Of a stretch of 64,000 bases of DNA, positions 45,124-56,279 are shown piece by piece (within the stretch, counting starts at the first letter, position 1; every line of letters begins with the position of its first letter). The stretch is from NCBI GenBank assembly GCA_029891345.1, contig CM057003.1:11412209-11476208 (forward strand). The letters are read 5' to 3'. A program made the position numbers and the translations under genes. Source of the DNA: Dryococelus australis (lineage: Eukaryota > Arthropoda > Insecta > Phasmatodea > Phasmatidae). The notes below the pieces were generated by a model. The model did no database searches, was not told where the DNA came from, and saw only the letters and a list, made by a program, of their open reading frames with translations.

Positions 45124-45691
45124 TGCCCGGTTGCACCAATGTGGTTCGAAACTCGATCCGATATCGGATATAAGATCGACACAGACAACTGTTTCACCAT
45201 TCTAGTTCAGAGCTGGACTGGAGATCGAGAGGATGTTCATTTCGAACCGCCGAAATCAGTTGTTCGAAATCTCGATCTGAGATCAGCAGCCATCGTCGAC
45301 AAATGTAGTTTGAAAATACGCCAACAGATAGAACTACGTTCGATTGTTTTATTGGGAAATTACAACATTATAAGCACATGAATATTATTCAGTAAAGTTC
45401 GTATAACAATTATTAAATTAAAACAGATAAAACATCGCACATCTAGTTCTATCTAAAGTGAAAAATGCGCCTACTTCAACGACGTCATATATTACGAACC
45501 AATCGCAAAATTTGTCTCATACTTAATATCGATCTGTCTCTTTGGAACCAAGAGCGACGAATCAGAGATCCAGAATCATGAAATTTCGTTGGTGCAACAC
45601 TTTTACATTGGAACCAAGATAAAACAGGATCCCGGTTCGGAACTAGGATCATTCGATCTCGGATTGAGAAAGATGATGGTGCAACCGGGCA
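45124..45691. mobile_element. MITE with perfect 15-bp TIRs (568 bp)
   Basis: TGCCCGGTTGCACCA at 45124-45138 is perfectly inverted at 45677-45691. CAA flanks both ends, a likely 3-bp target-site duplication. The subterminal regions share CGAT(C)T and GGTTCGAA-like motifs (TCTCGATC, GATCTCGG) in inverted arrangement. No coding capacity. A 3-bp duplication would suit a PIF/Harbinger-like element, although that superfamily usually prefers TAA or TTA. Confidence 0.75.
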
Positions 45692-46659
45692 CAAGAGTTT
45701 CTCTCGTCACTTGTTATTTGTAGCTTTTTTTTTTTTATCTTTATGATGAGGGGTTGCCAGACGTATTTCCGGGAAGAGACACGTCACAAATCCGGCCAAG
45801 AAAGTACGTGAGTAGCAGAACGCAGACACTAACAGCTTCCGCCCCCTCTCTACTAGTATTTTCAACTCTACTAAGAGCATGTTTTCCATACACTCTGTCT
45901 CCTGTAGCATTCTATTTAATTAAATTTAATGCATACAATAATTTTGGATTTTTACTTCTCTGTCGCGAGGGTTTTTACGTCTCTCTTTACGGTTTTTCCC
46001 TTGCTCTTGATAGTTAAGACTAGCTCTAAGTACACTTAGGGAGGTAGTCATGGCCCCAAAGTGCAGGCCATGGTTATCCAATCCCTCTTTGCCGCGATGC
46101 ATGTCTCGTTGCGTGATTTGTCCTAGTAGGCGTAAGGGGTTAGCTCTGAGACGCAATAAAATCCCGTCCTACCTTCGGGTCTTAACTTCACATAACACTT
46201 AGAATAAGGTAGTTTAGAGAAGGAAAAAAAGTACGCTAACAGAGGTCCAAACACAGTGGCGCGTATGAACAGCGCGGCACTGCCAACATCTCAGCGGTGG
46301 GAATCCTGAAGGACGGTTCGGCGGGAAAACCCGCTGCGTTGACGCGCCGGGCACGACACGACAAAGCACGCCCTTGTCTCGTCTTCCGCGTGGATCACGC
46401 GCACCTCACACGACGCGCCACGACACTATTCGCGAAGCGAACTCGCATTCGACCTTACGTACGTGCAGCGGGCACTTGGCTCTCAGGATCCGCCTCTCTC
46501 CTCCACACAATCTGCCCGAATTCCCAAACCTCCACTGAGCAGCACAGCGCAAGACATCTCAGTCGATATGTGACGTCGCAGTTCTTTTTCGCAGTGCGGT
46601 TACTCATTATTATGGGATACTCGGTGCAGCACAAACTGCACTAGATATTCAGGAGGTTT
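45692..46659. other. Unassigned DNA with one coding-like frame
   Basis: The minus-strand frame 46156-45926 (76 codons, no ATG) reads like protein (for example ANPLRLLGQITQRDMHRGKE) and may be a repeat-derived coding fragment, but I cannot name a family. A GC-rich patch at 46290-46560 has a 115-codon plus frame rich in Arg and Thr, probably compositional. Confidence 0.35.
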
Positions 46660-47012
46660 ATAATTCATTCACTGTTACTTCACACTTTTCTGATGCCCTG
46701 CTTATGTTCTACTTCCAGGATATTCCTCCGCTTCATGTAAACACAGCTTAATCAAGTCTAGAAAATTACACCAAAGGACAACGCACTGAATTCATGCGCA
46801 TTCAGCAGTAATGATATTTTGCAAGAGAATTATTTATTAATGGGCGCTACCAACACACATCTTTTATTACAAAATAAGATACTTTCATGTTAACAGAGGT
46901 ACTCTATAAAACGTTTGTAATACATGCCATACTTGGAAATAGTTAAATGCTTCATACATGGGGTGCTTTATCAAAGGTTTGTTTGAAAATTTGGAAGTAA
47001 CCGCGAATAGTG
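46660..47012. mobile_element. Z-family MITE, copy 2
   Basis: Left AATTCATTCACTGTTACTTC then ACACTTTTCTGATGCCCTGC; right GTTTGAAAATTTGGAAGTAA then CCGCGAATAG. The interior matches copies 1 and 3: CTTCCAGGATATTCCTCCGC, AAAATTACACCAAAGGACAA, GGCGCTACCAACACACAT. Confidence 0.75.
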
Positions 47013-47365
47013 TAGTGAGAATAAATCTGTCGTGTTTTTGCAGTTAGGCTCATCGTTTGGTTTTATGAAGAAAGTGTATTAATGTGACATCAAAGTTTAT
47101 AGTTTCTTATTGTGTTTCGTGTATGCCTTAGGAATGTGTGCAATGTTACAACGAGATTAAAATCTGTAGCTGAAACATAATACTTTTCGTAAGATACACG
47201 TTAGTATAGGCCTTCTGTTACAATTGTTTAAAGTCTGCAGGCATAATCAGGTTCTTCGAGTGTAAGGTCTTAATTAAATAAAATAAATAATAGTATTTTC
47301 CTAGTTTATTTACAAATAATCTAAAAATATACTCTCGACTTTATACCGTGACATTAATTGCTATC
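47013..47365. other. AT-rich unassigned DNA
   Basis: Nothing recognised between the Z MITE and the SINE. Confidence 0.5.
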
Positions 47366-47585
47366 GGGATCGCGGTGACTGAGTGGTTAGCTTGCTCGCC
47401 TCCCACCAAGGCGAACTGGGTTCAATCGCAGGCCGGGTCACTTCCAGATTTTCGCATGTGGGAATCATGCCTTTCTCGGTGGTCTTCCGTTTACGCCACC
47501 CTTTTATTCCGGCGTTTCTCCGTACTCACATTAATTACCCTCATCGGCTCTTAAGACCTCACTGAAGTGCCACCTAAATCTCTTA
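47366..47585 (+). mobile_element. tRNA-derived SINE, copy 5
   Basis: Head GGGATCGCGGTGACTGAGTG then GTTAGCTTGCTCGCCTCC, B box GGGTTCAATCGC, body CAGATTTTCGCATGTGGGAA, tail CCTCATCGGCTCTTAAGACC and a GCCACCTAAATCTCTT end. The middle lost about 25 bp around GGACGATGCC. Confidence 0.85.
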
Positions 47586-47815
47586 CCTTACTCATTAACT
47601 GTTATCACTCGCTATTTACAACTAATACTTACATAATCACCCCTTACCCAACATAAATTAAAACAATCAAACACTTAAAACCAGTTTTTATAAATAGTCT
47701 TCTAACACCTATTGAATAGATATTAGAATTATATATTTGGTATTTAAGTTACAGTATTTACAGTCGAGTCTATTACTCGTCCATTCAGTCCCACCTTGTT
47801 TCAGTCCAAGGGCGA
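47586..47815. other. AT-rich spacer
   Basis: Nothing recognised. Confidence 0.5.
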
Positions 47816-49342
47816 GGGCTAAGCTCAAACTGCACTCGTATACGAAATCGTCGAATTGCGGCTGTAACTCTCACGATTTTAGGAAACGGTAATATCGAAC
47901 CATACGAGAGCCATCGCATACGTCTCGACTGTACGAGTTGCCACTCTCGATCATCGCCGTGCGAGATGTGGAGTCGTAGACGAGTAGCGCATCAGTACAA
48001 ACAAAATATTAGACATAAGATGACTGTTGACGCTATGTGAATTCAAGCTACACATCAGTTATGCTGTGCCGAATGTATAATCGTATGCGAATTAAGGACT
48101 TGTTGAATGGACAAGAAATAAAGTGTGTGTTGAGAGTGCAAATGAGGTTATGAGTAAAAGTGTAATTTACATAGGCCTTCTACTTACGTTCATTATTGTT
48201 CAGTGACTCGTAGTTGGTTGGTTAGACGTCATAAGTTATTATTTAGTCACTTTTGCGTATAAAACTCTGTAAATAACCTATGTTATTATTATTATTGCAC
48301 AAACTTTCAATTTCACAGAAACTTCTTCCCACTACCGGCTGGCACCCTTGGCTGTCCAAACAGCTGTCAGTTTGCCTTGGGCAAGTTTCTTGTTTCCTAC
48401 AATTTGTTTTAACAGTGTAAATTAATTAAATTCAATAGTACTTCAGACTACTAGCCAAAAACTACAGCCCACTATCCAAAATAACTGGCACTCTTAATCT
48501 ACGTCTGCAGTATTATTACACTAAAAGTATCTATGGACTTCACAGTTGCTCTTACTCAAACACGACGTCTAGGGGAGTGTCACGGAGCTGCTAATACTCT
48601 CCAAACGACGGGCAACTATCATATACATTCACATTTCATTATCTATAATGCAATGTAAACATTATGGTAATATATGATACACAACTGTGTTCTCTTAATT
48701 AAATTGTATGTAATTTCCACAGGGAAGAATTTTACTGACCAATCCCTGCCACGTAAACTATTTGAAAGACAAAAAACAAATCTGCTGTTCCGTGCAACAT
48801 TTAATATCCATATTATTAGCTGTAAGGCATATAAATATTGCATCAAGTCATGCCACTAACAAAGACAATAAACTAATTTCGTTTGTATTTCCAACGTACG
48901 TAGAGATCAAGTAAGGACAACGAGATTTTATTTTCACGATTAATTCTCTGTAAACATTATAGATGAACAGCACAACACTATATACTCAATTACGTAACCT
49001 TCTACGAATTTGAGAAGAATAAACTTCTGATCGTTGGTTATTTTGGTAATTTTAGCCATTTGCTTATTCAACCGCGTACAATGTAAACAAACAAACAAAC
49101 GCACGCGGTACAAGTGACGCTTCTGATTGGCTGAGTTCCGCTAATATTTGTTCCCGTCTCGCCGCAGGTTCACCAATATTACAAAATGTCTCTCGTATAC
49201 GCTTGCCTGGTACTCTCCTCGCACACTGACAACGTATGCGGGTTCCAGGGGTTGGAGCTCACAACAATTGTCTCGTATACGTTGTGGACTGTGCGGGACG
49301 TCTCGTAAACTAACTGCACTCGAACAATCTCGAGATTAGCCC
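47816..49342. mobile_element. Putative 1.5-kb TIR element with GGGCTAA ends
   Basis: GGGCTAAGCTC at 47816 and the inverted GGGCTAATCTC at 49342 match at 10 of 11 positions. Shared inverted blocks (ACTGCACTCG, CTCGTATACGA, TCTCG) extend inward about 60-200 bp on each side. The palindrome TCGTATACGA or a near match recurs four times near the ends. The interior is AT-rich and non-coding. GA flanks both ends, which is weak evidence of a target duplication. Confidence 0.5.
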
Positions 49343-49477
49343 GACCCCCCCACCCCCCAGGTATCTATCGCCAGTTCTGCTTGTCCGGAATGTTGTGGTG
49401 TGTTCCGTACACAGCAGCAATCTACTCGTTGGTCACTTCGCAGCAATCGAGCACTCCGACAAAACAAAACCCGAAAG

Positions 49478-49605
49478 CACAACACTTTACGGGGCCTGCC
49501 ATCCTGGAGATATTTCCCACGTTTGTTGCCAAGAAACGAGGGAGCGAAAAGCGCTACGTTGTGCCACGCGTCAAGTGTGCCATCGCCACTAAGCGCAAGA
49601 ATCAG
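49478..49605 (-). repeat. X-family fragment (inverted)
   Basis: GGGGCCTGCCATCCTGGAGA, CCACGTTTGTTGCCAAG, ACGAGGGAGCGAAAAGCG and the GTGTGCCATCGCCACTAAGC end are the inverse of the X end at 45.0 kb. Confidence 0.6.
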
Positions 49606-50510
49606 TTCAGTTCAGTTCAGTTCAGTTATGTTGTTCAAAGAGTAGTGTTACATGCTATAGAACTCGTCATTATTGTAATATTTACAAAGGAGAGAGAGAG
49701 AGAGACAATAGAAACATATATACAACAATAAGACAACAGTGACATAAGTTAACAGTGACATGTACTTATATAAAACAACATAATACACAAAAGCTAAAAT
49801 GTCTAATAAAAGCGGTTTCCATATTGAATCAACATGGATAAAGGTACTTTCAAAAGTACACACAAAATAGAATAAAATACAATAAAATAAGCATACATCC
49901 TATACAAGGAAATATTACATATAATAAACACGTAAACACATAAAAAACACAATCAGGTCTACCAAGGATACGCCAAGCTGGCAAGCTCTGAACTTAACAA
50001 CGTGGGCATGATATGATTTCAGAAATGACGACTTCAAACAAGAACTTTGATGATAACTTCAAATGAATGGATAAAACGATCTCACAATCTCATCTTTTTT
50101 TCATTTACGCGATTCCTTTCAGGACATTGCAAATTCCATACAAAGAAATGGTTAGGTTTTCACACGCTATGTGCAGCGAAGCGTCGATCACCGCTACTCT
50201 GCATTCCAGATTTCGCGTCTTTGATAAAAACGGCTTCCCTGAGCGCGCCTCTCTCTCGGTTCCTCATCCGCTTTCCCGATGCAATGCAAGCTACAGTGCA
50301 GTCCCTACAGCAGGAGTTACGCTGTACCTGCTGCCGTACTAGCTCTTGTAAAACATTCTGTACGGCATGGAACATATCCAATACACGACAGTACCTAGGG
50401 AACTAATGCGAGTCAAAATGGGTGGATACGAAAATGAATATATGGTTCGCTGTAAATGCAACCAATTCGTTTAAGTGGTAGCCAGTTACTTGTACATTAA
50501 ATATTAGTAA
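49606..50510. other. Unassigned DNA
   Basis: Short tandem TTCAG units at about 49604-49627 and a GAGAGAGAGAG run near 49691. A moderately GC-rich patch at 50160-50345 is open in three overlapping frames of 73-119 codons, none recognised. No gene is called. Confidence 0.4.
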
Positions 50511-50921
50511 AGGCTGTTCACTCTACAGTGAGCACGTTTGAAATCAACCTTACAAAAAAATCACTGCTCTTGCCTGCATTTATTTTAATGGGCGCACTGA
50601 GTGACATGTGCCCAGTAAAGTTGGTAACGTTGGAGGGAAAGTAGTTCCATGTCTTAACGTCGAATAAAAAGTGTTGGGCAACCATTTGTAATAAATTAAA
50701 TTACTTCTTTCGTTTTCTGTTTTTTTTATGCAGCGAAATGTACAAATTAGCAAATTTGTAAAATATTTTCTTTTCTAATAATATCACAGTTTTGATGTAT
50801 GAATAAATTGATGAGGCCTATTGCAGTATTAATTTTACATAAGGCGGAAGAATACACAACGGGCATAGAAGTAGATCTTAAGCAGGGCTATCAAAAGCAC
50901 TCATTTTACCGTGAACAGCCC
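50511..50921. mobile_element. Y-family MITE, copy 7
   Basis: Left AGGCTGTTCACTCTACAGTG then AGCACGTTTGAAATCAACC; right GCTATCAAAAGCACTCATTT then TACCGTGAACAGCC. 411 bp, same orientation as copies 1 and 3, with matching internal blocks (GAGTGACATGTGCCCAGTAA, AACGTCGAATAAAAAGTGTT). Confidence 0.85.
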
Positions 50922-51383
50922 ATACCTACAAGTCGTCACCACAGTGTTTAATCTAGTTTGTCGATTTTACATATGATTGAATCCTTTCTGCATTTAAAGT
51001 ACACAAATTAACAGAAGTTTTTGTTACTTTTACAAGTCAACCCTCACTGTATTGACTAATTCTCTACAATTGCAATTACAGATCTTAATAACGCAAATAA
51101 CACTTTAAACATGCGTAAAAAATCGCTCGTACAAAATTGTTTATTATGTAGACGATGCTCTGGATTTTCAGTACACCTTCAAACAGTGTTTAAAAGGTAT
51201 CATCATCTACATTTTTGACCGTATAATATTTTTAATTAATTTGAGCAAATGCCAATCTAATGAACGTACAACCAAAATGGAAGCTCCTTCTTCGAGTTCA
51301 TCACTTCTTTGCAAGGAATGGTCTACAACTTCAACCCGCTTCGTTTTTGGACAATTACAAAAGTTGGCGTGCAACCTATCACA

Positions 51384-51386
<3 letters not shown>

Positions 51387-51459
<73 letters not shown>
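51387..51459. repeat. (AT)n microsatellite
   Basis: About 73 bp of uninterrupted AT/TA, the longest such run in the window. Confidence 0.95.
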
Positions 51460-51463
<4 letters not shown>

Positions 51464-53078
51464 TACCAAACCCGGTATGAAATCTAGCAGTACAAGGATA
51501 CAGATGCAGTTATGACTGTCGTAGCAGGTATGGCTTAAGAACTGAGACAGCAAGCTTTGCACAAGCCTGTACGGAATTCAGTACCATGTCACGTGGCAAT
51601 TATTGCGTTATATCTTCTCACTGCTTCGTCCCTCTGGTAAAAAGCCGATTGTTCACTATCAAACCACGGTAGGTTAATAAATATAGATATGTGTAGCTCT
51701 TGCCCCATTCTAGTAAAACAAAAGCAGATATCACCGGAGCATGTGTGACATGTACACACTTGTCTCAAAACTGGGGGTGTTTTGCCCTCCATTCGAGTGT
51801 CGCTCTTCTTTCTGAGAAGGGAATTTCCGGTCCACTACCAGTTCCCCACAACACAGTTCATTTTTTTTTTTACATTTCACAGTGGAATTCCTTGGAATAA
51901 TGACTTTTTATCGCACAGGAACCTAAACGTATGAAAGTGACTTCGGAAAAACGATTATTCTAGAGAATAAAATACTTACATTCAAAGCGATTTCAATACG
52001 GTGGCTACGAATTAAGTTTTATAAATCTGTTAGACAACAGTTTGTGTAAATATACCACACAAAAATGTTCTTTTTTTTTTTCCAGCTAATCTCTACTGAT
52101 ATAATTTTTGATTTCAGGTTAGTCATAAGGCACAGATCGTGCCAATTAGCAATAATGAAAGTCGAGATAGTTTTTATTTTTGCTGAGGCTAACATAAAAG
52201 TAAATGTTACTATGCCAGACTTCATAGTAAAATATTCCAATAAGCGCTATAAGTATTACAAAAATAAGTTCATTGCTCAATCCAGCAGTTACGGCATGAG
52301 ACTTGTTTCTGTATTTTGTGTTTAGAAGTACGGGAACGCTGAGGTCTCCCATTGCAAGCCTACCAAAGTGCCTCCATTACATCGCCATCACATCACATCG
52401 CGTGAGGTACTGATCTGTAGGCTCGCATGCGTTCAGCGTTCATTTGAATAGTTTCAAGCGAATAGTCAAAAGAAGAACCCTTAATCAGACGTAACTAAAT
52501 TTACTGGAAAAATGTTTTGTTATTTTATTGAAGATATATTTATATATTTTTTTTAAGTTTTAGAATGTTGTGCGTGCCCTGGAAAAGGTGAACATTATTT
52601 GTTCATCAGATTCTAAGTCATTATTTGTAAATGTCTAGCTCAGCGAAATAGCAATTATATAAACTTAACTAACATTCTGACAAAAATTATATGTTTTAGA
52701 TCGCATGCTGTTCTCAACTATGGGCTCAGAGAATATACATAAATAAATGATTACCTTAGGTGTAAACAGTCGATTATTAAACGGTAGTAAAATTGTAAGG
52801 AATTAGCCTACTGCATACTATAATAAAATATTTTTTGAAAATAAAATAGCAATTTTTGATCAATTTTATTATGACAACCGTTCCTTCCCTTCAATCAGTT
52901 TTCATTAGCATAGTTTAGAAGAATTGTGCCAACATGCTAACGACATGATGAGTGATGAGGTAAATAAACATCCCCGCTGCCACCATATTGTTGAGCTGCG
53001 AACACCCTTGGGAACATTTATTGCGGTAAAAAAAGGTTGTGTAATGAATATTCCAGATCGGGTGTGGTACATTACATC

Positions 53079-53080
<2 letters not shown>

Positions 53081-53109
<29 letters not shown>
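53081..53109. repeat. (CT)n microsatellite
   Basis: About 29 bp of uninterrupted CT, followed 20 bp later by C-rich tracts. Confidence 0.95.
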
Positions 53110-53112
<3 letters not shown>

Positions 53113-54401
53113 CACTCGACCCTCCACCCCCCCCCCCTCCTCCTTGCCGTCATCGAAGTGTCTCGAGACGACGACATTCCTGAGGAGATCTGAGGTAGCC
53201 CCGAAGAACTGATCGCCGACGAAGCCAAGGCTTCTGGACCCTCCCCCTCCCCCTCACCAATCATCCTTTTACCAGCAAGTCACCCCGAGCTCTCATCTGC
53301 ATGTGATAACAGCCTAGCTAACACTGCGCGACCGAGGGTTAAGACGATTAACCACCATCAGGGAACTCGGATATAATATATCATACCATCCTAGCAGCTT
53401 GCCTCCTCCCCTAGTACTTCTTCCCACTACGAATCCGGTAGTAGACCTCGCGGTATGTCCGTGGGTATTAGTTAAGAAGATTTAACCACCGCCTTCATAT
53501 TTTCTTTGCCTCACGCGCCAAGAGCTACCGGACTGCCTAAACTATTGTGAACGTTGAAGGTAAGCAATAAAGCCAAATACCCACTGAACAATTTTTACGG
53601 GCGTCCAAGAGACTAAAATTATTTTCTACGCATCTAGCATGCTTACATCGCAGGAAAATAACTTTACAGAAAATAATTTCACTATAGATAGGAATTTAAA
53701 ATTTATTTTTCCCTCGCGCAATTTTTGAAACTGATAAAATTAGGCCGTTAGACTACATCTCAAAATAATTTCTCATATTATCATAATTTCATAATGAATA
53801 TTTTTTTGGTAATTTTTATGCAGTTCGCACGTACTGATACTTCTCGGCTGAGTACTTAATCTGAAATCAATCACTGAAAAATTCCCTGTCTTTAATTACA
53901 TACATTCTAAAGGACACTGTTAATTGGTATACTTCCAGTAAAGTTGGCAGCATTGTAACTAAAGTAGTTAAATTTTTTAACGGTGTATTCGAAATGATAT
54001 TTTTGAATTTCCCGAAACTTTATTTATTTTAATTAGTGTTAGTTTATGCGTATAAGGGTGCATATTAGCTCATTAGTAACAAACCCAAACAAATTTCCGA
54101 GTTAAACTGTTTACATTCAGTTCCATAAAATATTTTATACTGAAATACTACAGAATACTAACATTTAAACAATAAAATAAATTGAAGGATATTTTTAACC
54201 AACGAAAGGAAAGCTTATAAAATGTCTGTGTTACAAGAGAAAAAATATATATTTTGTACCAAATACATAGCTTCGTTGGAAAAATTATTTTATAAAATCT
54301 ACGAAACTTAGATTTAATGTGACACAAATATTTTATATTTAGAAAATGTTTCCTGTGTACGTCAGACACTTTTCCTATACCACCCACCAAAAAATACACT
54401 T

Positions 54402-55463
54402 ACAATCCGTTCATGGTTACTTCACACTTTTCTGAAGACCTGCCTAAGTTCTACTTCCAGGATATTCCTCCGCCTCGTGCAAACTAAGGCTGTGTCCAAA
54501 TTCGCCTGGAGTACATACTTGTGCGTACCTGTCCACGGAAGTGACGTCGTAGGTGCTGTCCGGACTGCAAATGAAGTATGCAAGTATACAAGTAAACGAA
54601 GTTGTATACTTCTTGCATACTTGCGGAATATGTGTCGCCATTTTGAGACGAAATTTGTAGGTTACAATTAATTTCCGACATAATTATTCGATCTAAACTT
54701 TAATAGGGCAACATTACTACTTCGTAGACAAAGAATTTTAAACTGAATAAATGATTATCGCAAGTTTCACCTTAAAAAAAGGTTTAAGCAATGAATTCGT
54801 ATTAGGCCTATGTTCCTAACCTACAGGAGCTAAGATAAAAAAAAGCAATCCAAACTGCACTTACGTACAACACTGTAAGACAATAAACATTAATGTAAAT
54901 CAAATTTAAATATTATTAAATACATTATTTAACCCCTAAAACCTTCGGCAATTATCAAATTCTTAGTCGGAATACATGAACATTTTAAAGTGGTTAGCTG
55001 GCTAATAACTGGCACTGAAGCCAACAAGACTGCCTGTCCGAATTCATCAAGTTTGGTGCCAAGGGTAAGTGAAGTATGCAAGGCTGCAAGTACGCAAGTA
55101 TATACCTGAGTTCGGTAACGGCCTAAGGTTAATAAAGTCAAGAAAATTACACCATAAGACAACGCACCGAATTCGTGCGCACTCAGTTGTAATTATATTT
55201 TGTATGAGAACTATTTCTTACTAGGCGCTACCAACACACATGTTTTCTCATGTTTTTTATAAATATTTCTTACTAACAAAATAGTATAATTTATAAGTAA
55301 CATATTACTAAAAATTCAATTTAACGAAATATAAGATCATTTTATGTTAACAGAGGAATAAAAACGCTTGTGATAGATGGCATATTTAGTAAACAACCAA
55401 ACACGTCTTAGATGAGGTGATTTTCTAAAGGTTTGATCTAAAAAGTGTAAAGAAACCGCGAGT
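54402..55463. mobile_element. Z-family MITE, copy 3, split by a nested insertion
   Basis: Left CCGTTCATGGTTACTTCACA then CTTTTCTGAAGACCTGCC; right TTTGATCTAAAAAGTGTAAA then GAAACCGCG. After removal of 54488-55123 plus one TAA the sequence rejoins as GCAAACTAAGGTTAATAAAG, which aligns to the continuous sequence of copies 1 and 2. The remaining element is about 423 bp. Confidence 0.75.
54488..55123. mobile_element. 636-bp TAA-flanked insertion nested in Z copy 3
   Basis: The ends GGCTGTGTCCAAATTC and (inverted) GGCCGTTACCGAACTC agree at 11 of 16 positions, and both run into ATACTTG-rich subterminal sequence (GTATGCAAGTATACAAG, CTTGCATACTTG). TAA lies on both sides (54485-54487, 55124-55126), the 3-bp duplication typical of PIF/Harbinger elements. 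It is non-coding. Insertion is shown independently by comparison with the uninterrupted Z copies. Confidence 0.8.
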
Positions 55464-55563
55464 ACACTACGTCAGTGAAATTTGTTTCCCCATAGTTATC
55501 ATACGAAGTGACGGCGATCTGATATTAAATCTTTTCAGTTAGGCGGAAGAAGTGTGCAAGGGA

Positions 55564-55801
55564 GTGGAGAGATTTAGGCGACTCTCAACATCGGGGTCTT
55601 GAGAGCCGATGAGGGCGAAGCGAGGCGAGTATGGAGAGGAATGGGAATGAAAGGGCAGGGGGGAAAGGGAGATCCCCGAGAAAACCCGCCGACCAGCGGC
55701 TTCGTTCAGCACGATTCTCATGTGCAGAAATACGGGACTGACCATACCGGAATCGAACCGAGTTCGCCTTGGTGGGAGGTGAGTAGTCTGACCACTGCAC
55801 T
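55564..55801 (-). mobile_element. tRNA-derived SINE, copy 6
   Basis: Inverted copy with a well-preserved body (GGGGTCTTGAGAGCCGATGA, GGGAGATCCCCGAGAAAACC, GGAATCGAACCGAGTTCGCC). The head stops at the A box (GTCTGACCACTGCAC) and lacks the terminal GGGGCCGCGG, so the copy is truncated by about 15 bp at its tRNA-like 5' end. It retains the GAGTCGCCTAAATCTC tail. Confidence 0.85.
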
Positions 55802-55895
55802 TGCAAAAAAATATATTTTTTCACGTTACCATGAATAGAACTGGTCAGCAAATTCAAGATAATGTTAGGAAAAAGTAATTACTGTCTCTGTAGAC

Positions 55896-56271
55896 CAGGG
55901 GTTCCCAAACTTTAGTTTATCACGCCTCCTTCTGCAGAAAATAAATATCTACCCCCCCCCCCCCCTCCCACACAGTAACAAAACTTAATTATTATAATGG
56001 TAAAACAAAAAAGGAATAAAAATCTCGAAGGTTTTATTTAATTAATAAATTGTAATGCTTTTTGTACACAAATGGTGGTGAACACATCAATCAATGAGAC
56101 GGATGTGCTTGCATATTTCTATAAAGATTCCCAATTCTTGGTTCAATAGAAGAGATTGCACAACGTAAATCACTGGCAATATCGAATTTTCTTCTATACT
56201 TTGCCCCCCCCCCTTTCCCCTTAGCATGTCGTCACGCCTCCCGTAGGGGCGCGCCCTCCTGAAAATTAATG
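55896..56271. mobile_element. hAT-like MITE remnant with 8-bp flanking repeat
   Basis: It starts CAGGGGTTCCCAAACTTTAG, a classic hAT-type terminal sequence. CTGTAGAC occurs directly before it (55888-55895) and again at 56272-56279, matching the 8-bp duplication made by hAT elements. The right terminus should be the inverse of the left but reads CCTGAAAATTAATG instead; a partial match to hAT subterminal sequence (GTCACGCCTCCCGTAGGGGC) lies just inside. It is therefore degenerate or truncated on the right. Runs of C at about 55953-55966 and 56205 interrupt it. Confidence 0.55.
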
Positions 56272-56279
56272 CTGTAGAC

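Larger units (their letters stand above)
50922..54401. other. Mostly AT-rich unassigned DNA
   Basis: It contains an AT microsatellite, a CT microsatellite, C runs near 53130 and one weakly coding-like plus-strand frame at about 52911-53080. A sequence at about 51525-51600 (CAAGCTTTGCACAAGCCTGT, GTACCATGTCACGTGG) resembles the right subterminal region of the element at 60061-61053. A stretch near 53935-53990 loosely recalls the Y interior (CCAGTAAAGTTGGCAGCATT). No gene is called. Confidence 0.4.
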
